This document shows positions 1-6,215 of a stretch of DNA of 7,550 bases, one piece after another. The notes under the pieces are model-generated. The model ran no database searches and was not told where the DNA came from. It saw nothing but the letters and a program-made list of their open reading frames with translations. The DNA lies in assembly GCA_029882335.1 (NCBI GenBank), contig JAOUKW010000198.1, positions 1 to 7,550 of the forward strand, read 5' to 3'. A program made the translations under genes and the position numbers. Position 1 is the first letter of the stretch. Every line of letters starts with the position of its first letter. This stretch comes from Candidatus Heimdallarchaeota archaeon. Lineage in GTDB: Archaea; Asgardarchaeota; Heimdallarchaeia; Heimdallarchaeales; Kariarchaeaceae.

Positions 1-506
1 CTAGAGATAAAGAAGTTGCATCAAGAAGTGGAATTAGCATTTCAGCAATTATAGTAAAGAAAGCAGATGAAATATTACGATACATACCATTGAATGAAGA
101 TCCAGCAATTATTCTAATAGATGAAGCTCAATTTTTTGATGATACTATTTTATATACGGTACAATATCTCAAATTTAAAGGATATAATGTGGTTGTAGCC
201 GGTCTAGATAAAGATTTTAGAGGTCAACCATTTGGAGTAATGGCTCAATTAATGGCTCTTAGTGATGTTGCAATTAGAAAAATATATCCTGTTTGTGGTA
301 TTGATGGCTGTGTAGAAGATGGTAGCATGCCTCAGAGACTGAGGAATAAAGAACCGGATAGTGCATTAAATCCAACAGTAATTATTGAGGGAAGTAGAGA
401 TGAAATTGAATATTTACCTGTTTGTCGATTTCATCATCAAGTCCCTGATTTAATGGAATACTTACAAAATACATTATACTCAAAGTTAGAAAAATTTATG
501 AGTTAA
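1..506 (+). CDS. tdk: Thymidine kinase, type II (5'-truncated by window edge)
   Basis: Phosphorylates thymidine to dTMP with ATP in the cytosolic nucleoside salvage pathway. The reading frame is open from base 3 to the TAA at 504-506. The true start and the P-loop lie upstream of the window, so the TTG at 90 is only an internal codon. Visible family motifs, in order, are an SRSG segment near the edge, IDEAQFFD (bases 117-140, whose Glu aligns with the catalytic base Glu98 of human TK1), AGLDKDFRGQPFG (the lasso-side core motif), PQRL, and a C-terminal CRFHH. The zinc site is unusual. The first pair is C-x4-C (Cys codons at 294 and 309) instead of the usual C-x2-C, and the second is C-x2-H. 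There is a further short insertion before the conserved Tyr that precedes the second pair. A long T-rich stretch follows the stop. The family call is secure; the symbol is by homology. Confidence 0.93.
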   Translation, partial: RDKEVASRSGISISAIIVKKADEILRYIPLNEDPAIILIDEAQFFDDTILYTVQYLKFKGYNVVVAGLDKDFRGQPFGVMAQLMALSDVAIRKIYPVCGIDGCVEDGSMPQRLRNKEPDSALNPTVIIEGSRDEIEYLPVCRFHHQVPDLMEYLQNTLYSKLEKFMS

Positions 507-510
507 ATTG

Positions 511-522
511 AAATATTTTTAA
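511..522 (+). terminator. Possible oligo-T terminator after thymidine kinase
   Basis: AAATATTTTTAA begins five bases after the stop codon, with no stem-loop. Archaeal RNA polymerase can terminate on T-rich non-template stretches, and the identical 12-mer occurs just after the PIG-L gene on the other strand (6195-6206). In DNA this AT-rich, a T5 run is weak evidence by itself. Confidence 0.28.
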
Positions 523-571
523 TTATCAAAGACTCAAAATTAAGTATCAAAAAGATAATGTTTCTAAATGG

Positions 572-594
572 GTAGCATATAACTTAGTAGCATA
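572..594 (+). repeat. 8-bp direct repeat (GTAGCATA) before the 7TM gene
   Basis: GTAGCATA occurs at 572-579 and again at 587-594, 15 bases apart, ending two bases before the GTG start of the membrane protein. It could be a regulator half-site pair or a chance duplication. Only two copies are visible and the sequence is short. Confidence 0.25.
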
Positions 595-595
595 A

Positions 596-1819
596 GTGTT
601 TTCTAAGGATATAATTATTAAAATTGGTTTAATTACAAATACTGGAATTTTATTAATTTCATTAATTTTAATATATATTATATCTAAAAAGAGTAAGAAC
701 ATCAAATTATTACAAATTATGTTAGGTTTTGATTTACTTATCATCTGGTCAATAGTATCAATTCTAGATATTATGATAGATCATAGTCATATTATTACTC
801 ACAATCAAATAGCAGCATTTATTTCTATTTTAATAGTAACTGCATCACTTGTAATTCTAAAATCAAGAGAAGACATGTTTAAAGATACACTTATCAACAA
901 ATATTTGTATTTCAGTATAATGTATGGAGGTGTATTCTTATCTGGTTTCTTAGCGGCTCAGATTGTATTCCCTAGTATATTAATAATTCAAATTCATGAT
1001 ATTAACTATAATCCTATAACTAAGTATAATTTAGTATTTGGATCTATTTTCATAATCTGGGGTATAATTGCCATGATATATTTTGTGCTAACTGAGATCA
1101 AGATCAGACCAAAATATCAGTATTTTGATGATTTACTTTCAAAAAGATTGTATATATCAGCTGGAACCTTATTGATTAGTTCTGTTATCATGTATTTTAT
1201 TCAACCATTAATATTAATAAATTCAAATACTACAACTAATATATTCATTTACTATGTAATAAACAGAACCCTACTCTCTATATCAGTGATTATTATTTAT
1301 TTATCCATTATTAAAAATCCTGAAAATGTATTCTATGTAAATCGAATAATACGTTATGCTTTTGATAACAACAAAATTTCTTTAAGTCTCGTGGGAATTA
1401 ATACAACAGGTCCATATCCAATTCATATTCAGGGCTTTGATTTTGTTGAAAAAGACAAAAAAGATCAATATGTGCAAAACCTAGGTATTATTGCCATGAC
1501 TACACTTGGTATGGGAACTTCTTATATTGAAGGTTCAGCCATTATACCAATCCCAAGTCAAGAACAATTAGTAGGAGTCTTGTTTTCTAGTTGGGTGGCA
1601 GATGTTTCTCAGGATGATAATAGATTAAAAAACAAGAATTATATCATACTTATTGTATTAGTACCTAAATCATTGGAAAATATATTAATTCGAAAAGATG
1701 AGATGGTTTCAGAATTTATTAAATTTTCAAGAAATGTAAACGATCTCAATGATATACAAATTCATGAATTAAGTGATTTTGTGCAAAATCAATTCATAAA
1801 ATTAGCTATTCCACATTAA
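596..1819 (+). CDS. Seven-helix membrane protein with unassigned C-terminal cytoplasmic domain
   Basis: I do not recognise a named family. The 407-residue product has seven strongly hydrophobic segments, at about residues 8-29, 38-61, 72-89, 104-127, 146-166, 184-208 and 215-238. Basic clusters (KKSKNIK, KSRED, IKIRPK, NRIIR) fall after helices 1, 3, 5 and 7. By the positive-inside rule the N-terminus is outside and the tail is in the cytoplasm. Residues 258-377 form a soluble domain containing SLVGINTTGPYPIHI, a helix-like stretch (290-305), an EGSAIIPIP segment, a strand-like GVLFSSWV and YIILIVLVP followed by an amphipathic helix. This strand/helix order resembles longin/roadblock folds, which is inference only. 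I see no histidine-kinase, HAMP or GGDEF motif. The GTG start is forced within this frame because TAA directly precedes it; the next ATG, at 719, would delete helix 1. The 3' end overlaps the convergent CBS gene by 14 bases. Confidence 0.8.
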   Translation: MFSKDIIIKIGLITNTGILLISLILIYIISKKSKNIKLLQIMLGFDLLIIWSIVSILDIMIDHSHIITHNQIAAFISILIVTASLVILKSREDMFKDTLINKYLYFSIMYGGVFLSGFLAAQIVFPSILIIQIHDINYNPITKYNLVFGSIFIIWGIIAMIYFVLTEIKIRPKYQYFDDLLSKRLYISAGTLLISSVIMYFIQPLILINSNTTTNIFIYYVINRTLLSISVIIIYLSIIKNPENVFYVNRIIRYAFDNNKISLSLVGINTTGPYPIHIQGFDFVEKDKKDQYVQNLGIIAMTTLGMGTSYIEGSAIIPIPSQEQLVGVLFSSWVADVSQDDNRLKNKNYIILIVLVPKSLENILIRKDEMVSEFIKFSRNVNDLNDIQIHELSDFVQNQFIKLAIPH

Positions 1820-2642
1820 GCAGATTAGCTGCATACGCCACTAAATCTTTTTCTGTAACCAATTTAATTAACATATCACCAGCAAATACAGGAATTGCCT
1901 CAACACCAACTTTATTCATTAAGGTTCTAACTGCACTTACTCTGCAGGGTATCTTCTCGGTAAAAAATGATTCCTTTATTATTGAATCTACAGTTGTTGA
2001 ATGTAATACAGATATATCAGAACCTTCTGAAATCAAAGTAGGAATTAACGAGCTAAGAATTCTCATAACTGTAATTACTCCTTCATATTTTCCTGTTTCC
2101 GAATGTTTTACCATAAGTTGTCTTTGACCAGATTGAAGTATCTTATCAGAAGCTTGCCAAATAGTGAATTCTTCAGTGATTACATTTGTATCTCCAATAA
2201 TTCTTCCTATTCCTTCTCCTTCATTAATTATTTCATCTTTTAATCCAGCCCATAAAGGATCGAGTAATACGATATCTTTATCGGTGAACATGCCATCAAT
2301 ATGGTCATCAGAGAGTATGGGCACTGAATCTATACCGAAGTTATACATCATATTAATCACATCTCTCACTCTTTCATCTGAATTTGCAGTAGCAAAATCA
2401 TGAGATAATGCACTGGTGATATTTTCCTGTAAAAAATCACTACTTCCTATATCATGCATGGATTGTATCACGTCTATTGCAGAAATTACCCCTTGTAATA
2501 CATTATCGGTACTCAGAACTGGAAAATGTCTAATATTATATTTTATCATCTCGTTTATAACATATCCAATAGTCTCTGTATCTCGAATTATTATGGTGTT
2601 TTTCTTTGAATATATTCCTACTTGATTGTCTTGGATTGGCAT
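1806..2642 (-). CDS. Stand-alone CBS-domain protein (two Bateman modules)
   Basis: A 278-residue soluble protein made only of CBS motifs, which typically bind adenosine nucleotides (AMP, ATP, SAM) and regulate a partner. Four repeats are visible: about residues 14-62 (RHFPVLS...GVISAIDV), 80-126 (SVPIL...GMFTDKDIV), 147-196 (QLMVKHSETG...GVITVMRI) and 217-270 (EAIPVFAGD...LVTEKDLVAY). The ribose-binding S/T-x-x-D signature is present in repeats 1 (S54/D57), 2 (T120/D123) and 4 (T263/D266). In repeat 3 the Asp is replaced by Arg194, so that site is probably degenerate. No enzyme, channel or DNA-binding domain is attached, so the partner is unknown. The ATG at 2640-2642 has a weak AGGA 11-14 bases upstream. 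The gene converges on the 7TM gene, which makes the two neighbours but not an operon. Confidence 0.9.
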   Translation of the reverse strand: MPIQDNQVGIYSKKNTIIIRDTETIGYVINEMIKYNIRHFPVLSTDNVLQGVISAIDVIQSMHDIGSSDFLQENITSALSHDFATANSDERVRDVINMMYNFGIDSVPILSDDHIDGMFTDKDIVLLDPLWAGLKDEIINEGEGIGRIIGDTNVITEEFTIWQASDKILQSGQRQLMVKHSETGKYEGVITVMRILSSLIPTLISEGSDISVLHSTTVDSIIKESFFTEKIPCRVSAVRTLMNKVGVEAIPVFAGDMLIKLVTEKDLVAYAANLLNVE

Positions 2643-2670
2643 AATTAATAATTCCTATATATGTTATCTG

Positions 2671-2678
2671 ATTAAAAG
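2671..2678 (-). promoter_or_regulatory. Candidate TATA box for the CBS gene
   Basis: Read on the minus strand this is CTTTTAAT, centred about 32 bases upstream of the ATG. That would place transcription start a few bases before the start codon. It resembles the CTTTTATTA box before the aminotransferase gene. It is a pattern match only in AT-rich DNA. Confidence 0.3.
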
Positions 2679-2764
2679 CATATTTAGTTTCTCATCCATT
2701 TTTTCAATCAGAAGATAAATTATTCTAGCAATAGTTTGCATAACTCATATGATATTAATATTTT

Positions 2765-3733
2765 TTAGAAATTTGCCTTTTTCTTTATTCTGTACCACCA
2801 CTTCAATATTCTCAAAGCACGTAAGGTGTTCCATCTACTTGGTTCTCCCACTGTTTCCATTTCAAACCAAACTTGACCATTATGTTTAATATCCAAATAC
2901 CATTTACCCTGTACTTCCCGCTTAAATATCATATGCATTGCAGATTCAAATCTTTCGTCATATGGGTAATCAATTCTTTGAAAATAATCCAATGCAGCGA
3001 GAACATCATATAACCATCTTCGGGGATAGGCAAATTTGATGAAATTATGATCTGCAATTTCACCACTTCTATGTGATTTATACAATTCGTGATTTAATAA
3101 AAATTGATGGCCTTCTTCTTGTATCTCGATTATCATTGACTGATGATGAGGATTTACCTTTTGGTACTCATATAATCCTTCTAGAACAGATAATGTAGTA
3201 TGAAACGAACTATGAGTTGCTCCTCTAAACAAATCACAGTTCCAACCCCCATCAGCCATTTGATTTTCAATCAGATATTCAAAGATTGCCTCCATTCGAT
3301 TATCTTTTATCTTAAAGTAAGATAACAATCCTAGAACTAATCCAGTATAACAGGTATCACTCCTTCCTTCTTCATCGTAAGGAGTAATTCCACCATCTGG
3401 TCTAATACCTTTTTCAAGTAATAGGATTGTAGATTCTGCTAACTTTTTATCACGTGCAGATATACCAAATTCCTTTAACGATATCAGAGACCATAAAGTT
3501 GCCTTCCAAGGAGATTGATATTCAGTATTATCCCATGTACCTGTGTTATCTCTAAGATCTAAAAATTTCCTACCCCAACCATCTATATCAATAAGCATTT
3601 TATCTTTATGGACATCATCATCTTTTTCATCAAGTAATTGCTCTCTAACTTGCCACCGAATCACAGGATCACCTTCAAGTAACCATTCAACCACGTCAGG
3701 ATTTAGATGATCTATAAATTTCTGTCTCTCCAT
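2765..3733 (-). CDS. Prenyltransferase/squalene-cyclase-like alpha-repeat protein, function unknown
   Basis: A 322-residue protein of the type often annotated as 'squalene cyclase' or 'prenyltransferase-like', with an alpha-alpha toroid repeat fold. Visible landmarks are WLLEGDPVIRWQ (17-28), a GTW...SPWKATLWSL repeat (65-83), SDTCYTGLVLGLLSYF (125-140), the QW-like DGGWNCD (161-167) with THSSFHTTLSVLEGL (173-187), and SRWNTLRALRILKWW (299-313). It is half the length of true squalene-hopene cyclases and lacks their DxDD protonation motif, so cyclase activity is unlikely. No signal peptide is seen. I chose the ATG at 3731-3733, which begins shortly before the conserved WLLEGDP block. A TTG at 3809-3811 would add 26 basic/aromatic residues without support. 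It is transcribed divergently from the tryptophan dioxygenase gene. Confidence 0.82.
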   Translation of the reverse strand: MERQKFIDHLNPDVVEWLLEGDPVIRWQVREQLLDEKDDDVHKDKMLIDIDGWGRKFLDLRDNTGTWDNTEYQSPWKATLWSLISLKEFGISARDKKLAESTILLLEKGIRPDGGITPYDEEGRSDTCYTGLVLGLLSYFKIKDNRMEAIFEYLIENQMADGGWNCDLFRGATHSSFHTTLSVLEGLYEYQKVNPHHQSMIIEIQEEGHQFLLNHELYKSHRSGEIADHNFIKFAYPRRWLYDVLAALDYFQRIDYPYDERFESAMHMIFKREVQGKWYLDIKHNGQVWFEMETVGEPSRWNTLRALRILKWWYRIKKKANF

Positions 3734-3754
3734 ATTATCCCGTAATTTTAGTCT

Positions 3755-3763
3755 GTTTAAGTG
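3755..3763 (-). promoter_or_regulatory. Weak TATA-like box for the prenyltransferase-like gene
   Basis: On the minus strand CACTTAAAC is centred about 26 bases upstream of the preferred ATG at 3733, the spacing expected for a leaderless archaeal transcript. If real, it supports the ATG over the upstream TTG, because it would lie inside the longer reading frame. Confidence 0.2.
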
Positions 3764-3841
3764 AAATTTGGATTCATAATACAAAAGGAATTTCTTATCT
3801 CTGTTATTCAAGTGATTGAAAAACAGAAAGATATTTGGATA

Positions 3842-3864
3842 TTGTTTAATAAATTATTAACCAA
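3842..3864. promoter_or_regulatory. Inverted repeat, candidate operator upstream of tryptophan dioxygenase
   Basis: The arms TTGTTTAATAA (3842-3852) and TTATTAACCAA (3854-3864) flank a single A and match at 10 of 11 positions as an inverted repeat, including G:C and T:A pairs in the outer part. It sits 31-53 bases before the dioxygenase ATG, directly upstream of its TATA-like box, in the divergent intergenic region. This position suits a dimeric helix-turn-helix regulator of the Lrp/AsnC kind. The identity of the regulator is speculation. Confidence 0.4.
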
Positions 3865-3873
3865 CTTAATAAA
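3865..3873 (+). promoter_or_regulatory. Candidate TATA box for tryptophan dioxygenase
   Basis: CTTAATAAA is centred 26 bases upstream of the ATG at 3895, with no Shine-Dalgarno sequence between. The position fits a leaderless archaeal transcript. A stronger-looking TTTATATTA at 3882-3890 lies too close to the ATG to work unless transcription starts inside the gene. Confidence 0.33.
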
Positions 3874-3894
3874 GTATTTTATTTATATTAAATT

Positions 3895-5010
3895 ATGGTA
3901 AACAACGCTTCTGTCAATTACTGGGATTATCTACAAGTACCCAAATTACTAAATTTACAGAATGGACTAAATGACAATAATGTATCTGTTGATGAATTAC
4001 ATTTTATTATTGTACATCAAGTATTTGAACTTTGGTTTAAACAAGTTATTTCAGAAATTAAGTTTGTACGAGATAAATTGAATGTTGCTAGGGTAGAAGA
4101 GGAGAATATTCCCATTATTGTTCATCATTTACAAAGAGTTGTGAAGATATTAACTATTGCGTCCGATCATTTTGTATTAATGGAGACATTGACTCCTCAA
4201 GATTTCCTTAATTTCCGTTCGAAGTTGGGTACAGCCAGTGGTTTCCAATCATTTCAAATGAGACAAATAGAACTCTTGCTTGGATTAACCAAAGGGGAAA
4301 GAGAAAATTACAATCATGATAATCCAATAAAATTTCTCTATGAAACTTCAAAACATTCAATTGATGGATCTGAAATTGTTAATTTACTTGAGAAAACATC
4401 CACTGAGAAAAATTTACTTGAATGTGTACTTGATTGGATTTATAGAACTCCTATACAAGGATCAGGACCGAATTCAGATAATGATAATGACATAGTAGAT
4501 GAATTTATTTCTGGTTATCTAGAAAGAATTAAAGAGATAAATGAGACCCAGATGAAAAAATTAATTGAAGATGGAGGAGATATCAATGTTAAAACAAAAT
4601 TTGAGGAGAGCTACAATGAGATCTATGATTTTCTCAATGCAGTTGAATTTAATCAGTCTGATTCCAAGGATTTTAAGTTGAGAATGAAAAGAATACGTGC
4701 AGGAATATTATTTATTGAATCCTATCGTAATTTTCCCCTTGTAAGTTGGCCTAGAATTTTAATTGATTCAATTGTTGAGTTAGAAGAATGTTTTATCAAG
4801 TTTAGATTTAATCATGCAAGAATGGTGGAACGAATTATTGGAAGAAGAATAGGTACAGGAGGTTCATCAGGTGTTGATTATCTTGATGAAACAACAAAAT
4901 ATCGTATATTTAAAGATTTATGGAAAATTAGAACTATTTTATTACCAAGCCAAAATCTACCTCCACTAAAAAATGTTAATTATTTCCAATTTGTAAGTGA
5001 GGTAGATTGA
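3895..5010 (+). CDS. kynA: Tryptophan 2,3-dioxygenase
   Basis: Haem enzyme that opens the indole ring of L-tryptophan with O2 to give N-formylkynurenine, the first step of the kynurenine pathway; cytosolic and tetrameric in known members. By alignment from memory with human and Xanthomonas TDO, the key residues are kept: Y9/Y12 in YWDYL, F37 and distal H41 in HFIIVHQVFELWFKQ, substrate-carboxylate R108 in NFRSKL, ASGFQS (114-119), proximal haem ligand H307 in FNHARMVERIIG, and the GTGGSSG loop (320-326). At 371 residues it is closer to animal TDO (about 380-406) than to the short bacterial enzymes (about 280-300). The extra length is in the middle, including an acidic GPNSDNDNDIVDEF stretch (191-204). 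The ATG is the only start that keeps the N-terminal YWDYL. The gene ends 2 bases from the stop of the convergent aminotransferase. Confidence 0.96.
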   Translation: MVNNASVNYWDYLQVPKLLNLQNGLNDNNVSVDELHFIIVHQVFELWFKQVISEIKFVRDKLNVARVEEENIPIIVHHLQRVVKILTIASDHFVLMETLTPQDFLNFRSKLGTASGFQSFQMRQIELLLGLTKGERENYNHDNPIKFLYETSKHSIDGSEIVNLLEKTSTEKNLLECVLDWIYRTPIQGSGPNSDNDNDIVDEFISGYLERIKEINETQMKKLIEDGGDINVKTKFEESYNEIYDFLNAVEFNQSDSKDFKLRMKRIRAGILFIESYRNFPLVSWPRILIDSIVELEECFIKFRFNHARMVERIIGRRIGTGGSSGVDYLDETTKYRIFKDLWKIRTILLPSQNLPPLKNVNYFQFVSEVD

Positions 5011-5012
5011 TT

Positions 5013-6152
5013 TTAATATTTCAAAGATTTTAATCTAGAGAATGCTTCTTGAATTGTCTCTTCATCAACATTAGCAAAGGAAATTCTTAGGTAGTTACTC
5101 CAATCCCTACCAAATCCAATGCCTGGAACAATATATACACCATAATCAGTTATTAATTTCATGGCCAGTTTTTCTGTATCCATTGAGGTGAGTTGATGTG
5201 GAAACAGATAATATGCTGCATTACTTGGAGTGGCTTCCAACCAGTGTATTTCTGCTAGTAAATCAACTGCAAGTTCATGATTTTTTTTCATTATATTTAC
5301 AAAATCAGAAATTAAGTATTTATGTGATCTTAATAATTCAATCACCAATATCTGTGATATTGCTGGTGCACATATTCCAGTTGTATCCTGTACCTTAGTA
5401 CTTATCGTAATAAAATCATTAGGTGCATGATAATATCCGACTCTCCAACCAGGAATACCAAATGTTTTTGAGAAACTACTAATAATGATTACCTGATCTT
5501 TTATCCTCTGGAGTGAAGACGCAGAAAAGTGTTTTATATTATTATAGGTAAAATATTCGTAAGTTTCATCAGAAATTAGCCATACATTGGTATCAATCAA
5601 TAATTCTTCTAAATGTTGTAATTCTTGTCTACTAATTACATTACCAGAAGGATTTCCGGGATTGACAATAACAATTGCCTTAACTTTGGGTAAATGAAAA
5701 GCAATTTGGTCCAGGGGCAGCATAAATTCCTTACTCAATGGAATATTAATAGTATGAATATTTAACAGATTTGCAGCCATTTCATGATTAAAATAATATG
5801 GAGAAATTAATATTATTGAATCTCCTTCATCTACAATTGAAATCAAACAATTGATGAAAGCTTGATTTGCCCCAGGTGTAATCATAATTTGATTATAATC
5901 CGTATAAACACCATATTCTTGTTGATATTTATCCGCGACTAATTTTCTTAGCTCATATAACCCAGGATCTGGTGTGTATCGATGATACAATGGATCTTCA
6001 ATATTGTGTATAATATTTTCTAATATTTGCTTTGGTGGTTGATAATATGGTGCTCCTTGACCTAAACTAATGCAATTAGAAGTTTTGGAAGCAATATTTC
6101 CTAATTTAACCAATGGGGGATCTTGAGTAGATATCACACGTTTAGAGTACAT
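5013..6152 (-). CDS. Class I PLP aminotransferase, possibly kynurenine/aromatic type
   Basis: A complete 379-residue fold-type I aminotransferase that moves an amino group from an amino acid to a 2-oxoacid. Recognisable sites, in order, are SLGQGAPYYQPP (29-40), YTPDPGLYELR (59-69), TPGANQAF (92-99), NPGNPSG (164-170), SDETYEYF (194-201, with PLP-contacting D195 and Y198), Schiff-base K229 in SFSKTFGIPGWRVGY with phosphate-binding R237, and substrate-carboxylate R356 in LRISFA. The LGQG form of the N-terminal motif recalls kynurenine/glutamine-K transaminases rather than plain aspartate aminotransferases. Together with the adjacent tryptophan dioxygenase this suggests an aromatic or kynurenine substrate, but aspartate or alanine cannot be excluded from sequence. 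No Shine-Dalgarno sequence precedes the ATG; an A/T box lies 26 bases upstream. Family certain, substrate not. Confidence 0.92.
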   Translation of the reverse strand: MYSKRVISTQDPPLVKLGNIASKTSNCISLGQGAPYYQPPKQILENIIHNIEDPLYHRYTPDPGLYELRKLVADKYQQEYGVYTDYNQIMITPGANQAFINCLISIVDEGDSIILISPYYFNHEMAANLLNIHTINIPLSKEFMLPLDQIAFHLPKVKAIVIVNPGNPSGNVISRQELQHLEELLIDTNVWLISDETYEYFTYNNIKHFSASSLQRIKDQVIIISSFSKTFGIPGWRVGYYHAPNDFITISTKVQDTTGICAPAISQILVIELLRSHKYLISDFVNIMKKNHELAVDLLAEIHWLEATPSNAAYYLFPHQLTSMDTEKLAMKLITDYGVYIVPGIGFGRDWSNYLRISFANVDEETIQEAFSRLKSLKY

Positions 6153-6173
6153 ACTTAACAGTAAAATTGATTG

Positions 6174-6182
6174 TAATAAAAG
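6174..6182 (-). promoter_or_regulatory. Candidate TATA box for the aminotransferase
   Basis: Minus-strand CTTTTATTA is centred 26 bases upstream of the ATG at 6152, which would give a leaderless transcript independent of the PIG-L gene upstream. The 63-base gap therefore probably holds its own promoter, so the two genes need not form an operon. Confidence 0.38.
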
Positions 6183-6194
6183 ATAAATACCAAG

Positions 6195-6206
6195 TTAAAA
6201 ATATTT
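6195..6206 (-). terminator. Possible oligo-T terminator after PIG-L gene
   Basis: On the minus strand AAATATTTTTAA lies about ten bases past the stop codon at 6216-6218, without a hairpin. The same 12-mer follows the thymidine kinase gene (511-522), consistent with a T-rich archaeal-type terminator. Chance in AT-rich DNA is possible. Confidence 0.28.
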
Positions 6207-6215
6207 GATCATTAT

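Noticed and set aside
547..744. A 65-codon minus-strand open frame across the start of the 7TM gene
   Set aside because: It lies opposite the first membrane helix and its composition is the mirror of AT-rich hydrophobic codons; no motif or start signal supports it.
2164..2625. Two plus-strand open frames (2164-2403 and 2416-2625) opposite the CBS gene
   Set aside because: The minus-strand frame has four clear CBS motifs; these frames are Ser/Ile-rich shadows without domain features.
2667..2712. Distant inverted repeat TCTGATT / AATCAGA upstream of the CBS gene
   Set aside because: It has only 7-base arms separated by 32 bases, with an imperfect extension needing a 3-base bulge; too weak to call an operator or hairpin.
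2765..3733. Annotation as a true squalene-hopene cyclase
   Set aside because: It is about half the expected length and has no DxDD catalytic motif.
3734..3811. N-terminal extension of the prenyltransferase-like protein from TTG at 3811
   Set aside because: It is a rare start codon without a ribosome site; the added 26 residues lie before the usual family N-terminus, and a TATA-like box for the ATG falls inside it.
5198..5398. A 66-codon plus-strand open frame opposite the aminotransferase
   Set aside because: It is a shadow of a fully conserved aminotransferase coding region and has no recognisable features.
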